From the NCBI GenBank assembly GCA_001602885.1, contig LUZH01000057.1, positions 1 to 8,641 of the forward strand: a stretch of 8,641 nucleotides of DNA. The letters are read 5' to 3'. Positions 1 to 5,267 of this stretch are shown here, in pieces; the first letter of the stretch is position 1; each line of letters opens with the position of its first letter. The DNA is from Bacteroidales bacterium Bact_16. GTDB lineage: Bacteria > Bacteroidota > Bacteroidia > Bacteroidales > UBA932. The translations under genes were made by a program, and so were the position numbers. The notes below the pieces were generated by a model that saw nothing but the letters and a program-made list of their open reading frames with translations, was not told the origin of the DNA and searched no databases.

Positions 1-216
1 CGTCTTGATGTCCATCTTGCCGTCGCGGATCTTGGTGTTGTTGATGTCGTTTTTCGCGGAGATGATGTAGATCTCGTCGCTGCTGCGCTCCCAGACCTTC
101 TCAGGGACGGGAACGGAAAGGCGTGCCATCCGCTTGTGCGCTTCGCAGAAGCACTGACCGAAGCTGCGGAATTCGAAGCGAGGTTTGGAAATCTCGCCAA
201 TTTTAAGTTCTGCCAT
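1..216 (-). CDS. N-terminal part of an uncharacterised protein, possibly CYTH-like (3' end outside window)
   Basis: Reading leftward from an ATG at 216, 72 codons stay open to the window edge, so only the N-terminus is visible (starts MAELKIGEISKPRFEFRSFG). No signal peptide or membrane segment is seen, so the protein is probably cytoplasmic. Two segments stand out: a strand-like KPRFEFRSFG (about residues 11-20), and SDEIYIIS followed by NTKIRDGKMDIK (about 47-71). The E-x-R pattern early on, then alternating basic residues on a predicted strand, recalls CYTH/triphosphate-tunnel proteins, which bind triphosphate or polyphosphate. This is a recollection of pattern, not a demonstrated match. 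The start lies 29 nt after the lipoprotein stop, so it is probably the last visible gene of the phosphate-type operon. The leader is A/T-rich with no clear Shine-Dalgarno. That the gene is real is fairly sure; the family is a guess. Confidence 0.7.
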   Translation of the reverse strand, partial: MAELKIGEISKPRFEFRSFGQCFCEAHKRMARLSVPVPEKVWERSSDEIYIISAKNDINNTKIRDGKMDIKT

Positions 217-245
217 AATAAAAAACTAGAGTTTGTATATAGAAG

Positions 246-1067
246 TTAATTCCTTACATAATCATCTTCTTCAGCTGCCGTGGAGTTGGCTGCGCCCGGG
301 GTGAAGGCGTCCGTACGCATCCACTTGCCCGTTCCGTCGGGGACGCGGCTCCAGGAGCCGGCGTAGTTCGAGATGGAAGCGCCCCACTTGCCGTCTTCAT
401 CCTTGTCGCCGCGCTGGAAGGCGTCCAGCTTGGTGCCGTCCGGGGCGAAAAGCTCGACGATGACGCTCTTCTTGGCGGAGAAACCGCTGGTGAAGCCTCT
501 CTCGGTGGTCTTCTTGGCGCCCACGATGGCAAACCAGCCCTTGGCCGGGACGACCTCGCCGTCGATGCCGGTCCAGCAGTTGCCCTCGTCCTTGGAGATG
601 GTCACGCCGGTGAGCTTGATGGGGAAGTCGCTGGCGTTGTAGAGTTCGAAGAACTTCTCCTCGTCGGCACCTGCGCCATAGACCTCGTTGAGCTTGAGCT
701 TGGTCCAGTCGGTGGCAGGATCGCCCACCTTGTAGGAATACTTGTCGGAAGTGGTGGTGAAACCGGCTTCGTTGGTGACGGTGACGGTGAATTCGACCGT
801 GGTGCCGTCGGCCTGGGCCGGGATGGTGGCGGTATAGCTGCTGCCGGTACCGGACATCGCGACGTCCGTGCCGTTGTACTTCAGGGTGGCGGCGGTCACC
901 TTCTGGAGACCGGAGACGGTGGCGGTCACGACGACGTCGGAAATGGAGGTGGGAGCCTCAGGGGTGAAGACCACCTTGTCGATGCTCGACGGGCCCTTGA
1001 AAATTTCGTCCTTCACGCAGGCCGAAAGGGAAAGGAGAGCGGCCGCGATGAACAATATCTTTTTCAT
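246..1067 (-). CDS. Lamin-tail (LTD) domain lipoprotein, probably surface exposed
   Basis: 273 residues. The N-terminus is a lipoprotein signal peptide (MKKILFIAAALLSLSAC) with lipobox LSAC and acylated Cys17. The cysteine is followed by V-K-D-E; a lysine then acidic residues at +3 to +5 resembles the surface-export signal described for Bacteroidetes lipoproteins, so an outer-leaflet position is likely. Residues ~27-114 look like an Ig-like beta domain (PEAPTSISDVVVTATVSG, ending in TNEAGFTTTSDKYSYKV). Residues ~122-261 fit a lamin-tail domain: LKLNEVYGAG opening, FFELYNAS, PAKGWFAIVG, then GSWSRVPDGTGKW and FTPGAAN. A D-x-D-x-D-G loop at 221-226 resembles a calcium site. LTD domains occur in secreted or surface proteins, often beside nucleases and phosphoesterases; here no catalytic domain is visible, so a binding or scaffold role is inferred. 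It starts 19 nt after the porin stop, with an A-rich leader (AAAAGAA). Confidence 0.9.
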   Translation of the reverse strand: MKKILFIAAALLSLSACVKDEIFKGPSSIDKVVFTPEAPTSISDVVVTATVSGLQKVTAATLKYNGTDVAMSGTGSSYTATIPAQADGTTVEFTVTVTNEAGFTTTSDKYSYKVGDPATDWTKLKLNEVYGAGADEEKFFELYNASDFPIKLTGVTISKDEGNCWTGIDGEVVPAKGWFAIVGAKKTTERGFTSGFSAKKSVIVELFAPDGTKLDAFQRGDKDEDGKWGASISNYAGSWSRVPDGTGKWMRTDAFTPGAANSTAAEEDDYVRN

Positions 1068-1086
1068 AATCAGATTCTTTTAAGGA

Positions 1087-2454
1087 TTAGAAGTCGATTT
1101 CAAAACGGACGGCGAGCATGGAGTAGTCCACGCCGGCCTTGCCGGACTCGGTGACCACCTTCGTGTAGTCGCGCGTCGGCTTGCCGGCAGCGTCGAGACC
1201 CACGTAGAGCTTGTCCTTGCCGTTGGCGTAGCGGTCGTTGTTGTTGTACTGGTAGTTGAGCTGGACCTTCACGTTGTTGTTCACCCACCAGTTGAGGCCC
1301 ACGGTGTAGGCTTCGGCGCTGCCGCCGAACACCTTGCGCTCGGGAGCGTTGAGGTCGAGGAACTCGTAGCGGAAGCAGAGCTCGAGGTCGCCCCACTTCT
1401 TGCCGGGCTTAATCTTGGTGTACTTGCCGCCGTTGGCGTCGTAGCGCTGCCGTCCGCCGAAGAGGAGGTAGCCTGCCTGGGCGTACCAGCCGGAGAAGTT
1501 GATGGAAGAGACGCCGTCGTCGTTGAAGCGCACGTTGTCGCCGACATAGGCCGCCTCGTAGCGGAGGCCGTTCCAGTGGCCGGCCAGCTCAACGGTCCAC
1601 AGGTTGTTGTGGTCGTAGCCCTTCAGGTTGTTGGTGTCCATGTACTTCTTGCGGTTGATGCTGGTGGAGTTGCGGGCGCTGGCGCGGTAGGTGCCCCATT
1701 CGCCGGTGGCCTGGCTCACCTTGGTGGTGCGGTAGGAATAGGCCGCGCCGATGTGCAGGCTGGCGTTGTCCAGCTTGTAAAGCGGGCGGAAGACCACCTT
1801 CGTGGTGAGGGAATAGCCGGCGTTGCGGCCGAAATCCTTGTTGTTGTCAGCCACGTTGGTCCACTCTTCGCTGCCGGCCACTTCCTGCGTGAAGGCGCCT
1901 GCGCTGATCCACAGCCAGTCCTTGGCATACTTGGCGTTGATGCCCAGATGACGGGACGGGGTGAGGGCGGAGCACACCATCGGACGCTCCATGAACTGGA
2001 GGTAACGGGAGGTGGTGTTGCGCTGGATGGAGAAGTTCTCCTTGAAGTTGCCCACCTGGAGATCCAGGTTCGGGATGCCGGTATAACGGATCAGGGCGTC
2101 CTTCAGCTCCACGAGACCGTTGGCAAGGTCCATGTCGAACTCGCCGTACCAGCTCTCGTCGATCTGGCCTTTGACGGCGAAACGGGCACGGCGGATGCTG
2201 GTGCCGTTGCCGATCGGGTCGGCGTAGTCGGGGGCGCCGAAGAAGACGGCGCCGTCGGCCTGGGCCCGGATGTCGAACCAGAGCTTATAACCCGAAGTCG
2301 GGGAAGCCAGGACGAGGATGCCGTCCTGGGCCTCCACGTCGAGCCGGTCGGAGGACACCGCCACACCGTACTGGTTGTACTTGACGGGCTCCTGTGCAAA
2401 TGCCGCTGACAGGGCCGTCAGCAGGATTGCGATCATGCAAATTGGTTTACGCAT
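1087..2454 (-). CDS. Outer-membrane porin of the phosphate-selective OprO/OprP type
   Basis: 455 residues. A Sec signal peptide ends at AFA20 before Q21, and the C-terminus ends in alternating residues closing with phenylalanine (RFEIDF), the usual BAM recognition signal, so this is an outer-membrane beta-barrel. The middle follows the OprO/P family (PF07396) pattern: RRARFAVKG (88-96), an acidic/aromatic strand EFDMDLANG, LKDALIRYTG, then VGNFKENFSIQRNTTS (134-149), FMERPM and SRHLGIN. The later half has amphipathic strands with loops rich in Asn, Lys and Tyr. Classical OprP passes phosphate and OprO pyrophosphate/polyphosphate using arginine and lysine residues; substrate cannot be read here, and many Bacteroidetes members are of unknown specificity. 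The operon context (DUF47 and PiT-like genes upstream) supports phosphate or another anion. The 36-nt leader holds two tandem ATTTGGT heptamers (plus-strand reading). Confidence 0.9.
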   Translation of the reverse strand: MRKPICMIAILLTALSAAFAQEPVKYNQYGVAVSSDRLDVEAQDGILVLASPTSGYKLWFDIRAQADGAVFFGAPDYADPIGNGTSIRRARFAVKGQIDESWYGEFDMDLANGLVELKDALIRYTGIPNLDLQVGNFKENFSIQRNTTSRYLQFMERPMVCSALTPSRHLGINAKYAKDWLWISAGAFTQEVAGSEEWTNVADNNKDFGRNAGYSLTTKVVFRPLYKLDNASLHIGAAYSYRTTKVSQATGEWGTYRASARNSTSINRKKYMDTNNLKGYDHNNLWTVELAGHWNGLRYEAAYVGDNVRFNDDGVSSINFSGWYAQAGYLLFGGRQRYDANGGKYTKIKPGKKWGDLELCFRYEFLDLNAPERKVFGGSAEAYTVGLNWWVNNNVKVQLNYQYNNNDRYANGKDKLYVGLDAAGKPTRDYTKVVTESGKAGVDYSMLAVRFEIDF

Positions 2455-2490
2455 AGTGCTTCAAAATTTGGTATTTGGTATTAGGGTATT
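2455..2490 (-). repeat. Tandem heptamers in the porin leader
   Basis: The 36-nt gap between the HTH membrane protein and the porin is strikingly A/T-rich against G+C-rich surroundings. Plus-strand reading: ATTTGGT at 2466-2472, ATTTGGT at 2473-2479 and a diverged ATTAGGGT at 2480-2487. It could be a binding site, an internal regulatory leader, or simple slippage. No convincing TAnnTTTG promoter was seen inside it. Confidence 0.5.
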
Positions 2491-4140
2491 TCAGATGGAC
2501 TTGATGAACTGAACGAGGTTGTCGGAGCGCTTGAGCCCCAGCTTGATCCGAAGGCGGTAGCGGCTGATCTCGGCGCTCTTGGGCGTGATGTTCATCAGCG
2601 TCGCGATATATTTGGAAGAGAACCCCTGACGCAGGAGGATCGCCAGCTTGCGCTCGCTCTCGGTCAGGTTCGGGAAGGATTCTTTCAGGCGCATGTTGAA
2701 GTCTTTGTGCAGGATCTCCGACTGCGCGTAGAAATCGTTCATCTCGCGGGAAAAATACATCCGCTCCCGCAGGGAGCTCAGGAGCGCGTCGGTGGCGGCG
2801 TCCTTCTCGGCCGGGTCCGTCAGGCTCCTCACCTGGGAGAGCTGCTCGTAGACGCTCTCCATATATTCTTTCTGCTCGCTCACGCCCACGGCGAAATCGA
2901 CCAGCTCCTTGCGCTTGATGTCCAGCTTGTTGAGCAGGTCGCGCTCGTTCATCTCGGCCTTCACTTCGAGGGCCGAGAGGGTCTTCTGCGCATTGTATAT
3001 CTGCTGTTCGCGCGAGACGAGGATCTGCCGCTGAAGGTCGCGGCGCCGCTGGGCCCGGAAATACAGGGAGAGCACCGCCGCGATGACAATGGTGCCGAGG
3101 ACGATCAGGGTCGGGGTGATCCGGGCGTTCCAGTCCGTGCGGCCGGCATCCTCCGGCGACACGTTCAGGATCATCGACAGGCTGTAGCAGACGAGCAGGC
3201 CGAGGATCGGGCACACGACGGCGGACAGGGCGGCCTTGAGCACCTTCTCCCCTTCCACCAGCGCCTTGCGGCGGGACAGGCTCACGCCCACGAGCGCCGC
3301 CAGGAGCAGGACCGGAGCGGGCAGCGGCGTGGCCGTCAGGCCGAGCCGCGCGAGGACCGGCAGGGAAAACACCAGATAGGTCAGGCCCATCGCCGACAGG
3401 ATGGCGAACACGGAGCCGGACGAGAAATCGAGGTCCTGGTCCGCGACGTGCCAGGCCTTGGCGGCGAACTCCGGACGGACCAGCAGGAAAAGCAGCAGGG
3501 CGGGGACGGCCGCCACGGCGGCGGACACCGGGCCGGCGCCGAAAGCGGACACCGGGAAGAAGGCGACGATGGCGCCCAGGTTCCACGCCGCGGCCCCTGC
3601 CAGCAGGAAAGCGGCCAGGATACTCCCCACCAGGAGGCGGTGGTCGGAAATGACCAGATGGACCGGGCGGCTGCCCGGACGACGGACCGTCAACGCGACG
3701 AGCCCCGCGGCAAGCAGGCCGCAGAGCAGCGGGGCGGCGATCCAGGAAGCCGCCGTGCGCGCGGTGAGCGTCCAGTCCAGCGCCCCTTCCGTCATGAGGC
3801 GGAAACCGGCCACGGAGCCCAGGAATGCGAACGGGACCGCGGTGGAGGGGCTGATCAGGGAAGCGACCGACACGGCAACCGCCGTCGACAGGACGATGAC
3901 GAAGAGCGAGGGAAGGTCGGAAGTGGCGAGCTCCGGAAGGATGCCGGACTCCACCGGCACGCCCCAGGCGGCGCACACCAGCGCGCCGACGAAAAGCAGC
4001 GGCAGGAGGATCTTGACAGACCAGCGCTCGCTGGCACCGGACGCCCAGACCGGCCCCATCACCGCCGGCAGCTCGAACCGGATGACCGGCCAGACCGCCA
4101 GGAAAGTGACAAAGGACAAGAAGAGGATCCGGAACAACAT
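2491..4140 (-). CDS. Membrane-bound LuxR-type transcription regulator with a degenerate PiT (PHO4)-like transporter domain
   Basis: 549 residues in three parts. (1) Residues 1-~360 form about 10-12 hydrophobic helices. Several stretches align by eye with PiT phosphate transporters: ELPAVMGPVWASGA (23-36) where PiT has GANDVANAVGPAVGSGA; ISPSTAVPFAFLGSVAG (96-112) for PVSTTHA..GA..G; LDWTLTARTAASWIAAPLLCGLLA (121-144) for the W...SW..sPl..G..A helix; and VGVSLSRRKALVEGEKVLKA (284-303) for the second-repeat tSLadRaw..esav.RitG segment. The key GANDVAN Asn/Asp residues are not present. (2) Residues ~361-470 are charged and coiled-coil-like. (3) Residues ~489-546 are a LuxR/GerE-type helix-turn-helix (FPNLTESERKLA, then SSKYIATLMNITPKSAEISRYRLRIKLGL), the layout common in Bacteroidetes HTH regulators. 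The start is 3 nt after the DUF47 stop, with no clear RBS, so translation is probably coupled. Inference: a one-component sensor that reads phosphate or DUF47 state and regulates its own operon. The HTH is very likely; the PiT ancestry is moderately supported. Confidence 0.85.
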   Translation of the reverse strand: MLFRILFLSFVTFLAVWPVIRFELPAVMGPVWASGASERWSVKILLPLLFVGALVCAAWGVPVESGILPELATSDLPSLFVIVLSTAVAVSVASLISPSTAVPFAFLGSVAGFRLMTEGALDWTLTARTAASWIAAPLLCGLLAAGLVALTVRRPGSRPVHLVISDHRLLVGSILAAFLLAGAAAWNLGAIVAFFPVSAFGAGPVSAAVAAVPALLLFLLVRPEFAAKAWHVADQDLDFSSGSVFAILSAMGLTYLVFSLPVLARLGLTATPLPAPVLLLAALVGVSLSRRKALVEGEKVLKAALSAVVCPILGLLVCYSLSMILNVSPEDAGRTDWNARITPTLIVLGTIVIAAVLSLYFRAQRRRDLQRQILVSREQQIYNAQKTLSALEVKAEMNERDLLNKLDIKRKELVDFAVGVSEQKEYMESVYEQLSQVRSLTDPAEKDAATDALLSSLRERMYFSREMNDFYAQSEILHKDFNMRLKESFPNLTESERKLAILLRQGFSSKYIATLMNITPKSAEISRYRLRIKLGLKRSDNLVQFIKSI

Positions 4141-4143
4141 GGC

Positions 4144-4806
4144 TTACAGACTGCGTTTGATGGCCATCACGGAGAGCTGTTCCGCCACCTTGACCGCCGC
4201 GGTGGAGAGGTCTTCGATATGCAGGGCGAAGTAGCGGAGGTGGAATTTCTCGCTCAGCTTGAGGTGCTGCATGTCGTGGAAGACGGTCCGCTTGATGGAC
4301 TGCGAGAGCTTGACCGCTTCCTTTTCATAGAAATAGACCCGGTGGGACGATTCGGAGACCTTGTCGGGCTCCGTGAAATAGGCTTTGGTGCCCGGGATGG
4401 TCGTCTCGACGGCCGTCGTGGCCAGGTCCGTGAGTTTCATGAACTCCTTCTTCAGCTCCTGCGGCACGTTGGGCGCTTCGATCTCGAACTGGATCAGGTC
4501 GTTGGACAGGATCGTGAAGATGTGGTCGAAACGCTCGAGCAGGCGCATGATGTCGCCCCGGTACCGGATGAGCGTGCCCCGCGAATAGAGGCTGTTCTCG
4601 ATCTCGCGGCGCAAGGCGCCCGCCTCGCCCTCGAGCCTGGCCATGGTGGAAAGGTTCTCGGCGAAGCCTTCCGTGTCGTTGTAGAGGTAGCAGCGGATAC
4701 CATCCTTGAAGATGATCAAGGCCGTATCCACATCATTGAGGAGCTGGTCGACAGACTCGACGAAGCGGAAAGATTTCTTGGCAGAGAACAATTTAAACAG
4801 TTTCAT
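4144..4806 (-). CDS. DUF47 family (PhoU-like) phosphate-transport accessory protein
   Basis: 220 residues from ATG at 4806, starting MKLFKLFSAKKSF. No signal peptide or membrane span; the sequence is helical and charged, as in PhoU-like bundles. Family hallmarks of DUF47 (PF01865/TIGR00153 type): the short FKLF start, a helix around ARLEGEAGALRREIENSL (56-73), then IRYRGDIMRLLERFDHIF (80-97) and a C-terminal IEDLSTAAVKVAEQLSVMAIKR helix. DUF47 genes usually sit beside PiT transporters and are thought to control them; here the next gene, 3 nt away, is PiT-like. The usual E-x-x-A-D metal motif reads E-G-E-A-G at 59-63, so metal binding may be altered. An upstream in-frame TTG at 4839 would add 11 residues, but it overlaps the -7 promoter box, so the ATG at 4806, preceded by a GGAG, is preferred. 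Confidence 0.9.
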   Translation of the reverse strand: MKLFKLFSAKKSFRFVESVDQLLNDVDTALIIFKDGIRCYLYNDTEGFAENLSTMARLEGEAGALRREIENSLYSRGTLIRYRGDIMRLLERFDHIFTILSNDLIQFEIEAPNVPQELKKEFMKLTDLATTAVETTIPGTKAYFTEPDKVSESSHRVYFYEKEAVKLSQSIKRTVFHDMQHLKLSEKFHLRYFALHIEDLSTAAVKVAEQLSVMAIKRSL

Positions 4807-4827
4807 CCGGTCTCCAGGTTGTTTGCT

Positions 4828-4859
4828 CAAAGGTAGCAATTTAAGGAGCAGAAAAACAA
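4828..4859 (-). promoter_or_regulatory. Bacteroidetes-type promoter of the phosphate-type operon
   Basis: On the minus strand, TTG (4859-4857), 21 nt, then TACCTTTG (4835-4828) matches the Bacteroidetes sigma-ABfr consensus (-33 TTTG/TTG, -7 TAnnTTTG). Transcription would begin near 4821-4823, giving a leader of about 15 nt before the ATG at 4806. Confidence 0.75.
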
Positions 4860-4861
4860 GT

Positions 4862-4893
4862 ACTCTACAAGTTTTGCAGTGTTATTGTAGAGT
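4862..4893. promoter_or_regulatory. 9-bp perfect inverted repeat next to the operon promoter (candidate operator)
   Basis: ACTCTACAA (4862-4870) and TTGTAGAGT (4885-4893) are exact reverse complements separated by 14 nt. The repeat ends 2 nt from the -33 element of the leftward promoter, where an activator or repressor would bind. Centre-to-centre arm spacing is 23 nt, about two helical turns. On the plus strand a short T-run follows, so a weak terminator is possible, but no plus-strand gene needs one. Confidence 0.5.
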
Positions 4894-4970
4894 TTTTAAA
4901 ATCACAAAAAGGCCCCCACACGCGCAGAAGGCCGCTCTCGAAAACAGGTTTGTAGAATTCTCCCGCCCGC
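4894..4970. other. Intergenic stretch with no gene recognised
   Basis: No credible coding frame is seen. On the minus strand a GGCC...GGCC pair followed by five T (about 4934-4906) could be a weak terminator for a leftward transcript arising in the structured segment to its right, but the stem is only 4-5 bp. Confidence 0.3.
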
Positions 4971-5085
4971 AAGGCCGGACAGCTCCCTGCAAACGTCGCT
5001 GCGCTCCCCTTCCCACTTCCTGCGGAAGCGGGCCCCTCCCTCTAAGCCGAGGGTGGCATGGTTTGCTGGAAGCTGTCCGGACCTT
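4971..5085. repeat. Structured non-coding element: long imperfect inverted repeat enclosing two hairpins
   Basis: The arm at 4971-4994 (AAGGCCGGACAGCTCC... to CAAAC) pairs with 5061-5085 (GTTTGCTGGAAGCTGTCCGG then ACCTT) over about 22 base pairs with two mismatches and one bulged base. Inside lie CTTCC-TGC-GGAAG (about 5026-5038) and CCCTC-TAAGCC-GAGGG (about 5038-5053). The whole would fold into a stem with a two-armed head on either strand. It could be a small RNA, a REP-like or MITE-like dispersed element, or a regulatory leader; the strand cannot be chosen. Any short open frames through it look like peptides forced by the palindromes rather than a gene. Confidence 0.6.
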
Positions 5086-5107
5086 GCCTGGCAGACACTG
5101 GCAGGCA
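5085..5107. repeat. Small inverted repeat beside the structured element
   Basis: TGCCTG (5085-5090) and CAGGCA (5102-5107) are reverse complements around an 11-nt loop, and the loop region also contains CTGGCAG twice in direct orientation. It directly abuts the larger inverted repeat and may belong to the same element. Confidence 0.4.
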
Positions 5108-5201
5108 TTGGTAATCCAGCGCAGAAGATGCTGATCATGCAGACGCCCGCGCAATAATATATAGGACGCGCGAGAAGAATGTCGAAAAAAGTGAAAAAAG
5201 T
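5108..5201. other. Remaining intergenic DNA before the rightward promoter
   Basis: The sequence passes from G+C-rich to A/T-rich here (GCGCAATAATATATAGG, then A-runs at about 5184-5200). No gene, tRNA or clear hairpin is seen. A GCGCAGAAG word at 5119-5127 repeats one at 4922-4930, bracketing the structured element. Confidence 0.4.
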
Positions 5202-5232
5202 TTTGGAGATATGAAAAATGTGATTACCTTTG
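5202..5232 (+). promoter_or_regulatory. Bacteroidetes-type promoter of the outer-membrane receptor gene
   Basis: TTTG (5202-5205), 19 nt, then TACCTTTG (5225-5232) is a close match to the Bacteroidetes housekeeping promoter. The predicted start of transcription is near 5238-5240, giving a leader of about 28 nt with an A-rich CAGAAACAAA just before the ATG at 5268. Confidence 0.8.
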
Positions 5233-5267
5233 CGGTGTACTAATATACTATTACACGCAGAAACAAA

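Noticed and set aside
2447..3976. Alternative minus-strand frame of 509 codons inside the HTH membrane protein
   Set aside because: It is Arg/Gly/Pro-rich and domain-free, whereas the chosen frame has membrane helices, a coiled coil and an HTH.
2707..4836. Very long plus-strand open frame (709 codons) opposite the DUF47 and HTH genes
   Set aside because: Its product is a low-complexity mix rich in Arg, Gln, Gly, His and Asp with no family features; it is the antisense shadow of two well-supported genes in G+C-rich DNA.
4863..4897. Rho-independent terminator on the plus strand (hairpin followed by TTTTT)
   Set aside because: No plus-strand gene lies upstream to be terminated, the stem is A/T-rich with a 14-nt loop, and the position beside a promoter favours an operator.
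4882..5154. Small minus-strand open frame of 90 codons over the structured intergenic element
   Set aside because: Its residues are dictated by the inverted repeats, and there is no promoter or ribosome-binding context; the segment is better read as non-coding structure.
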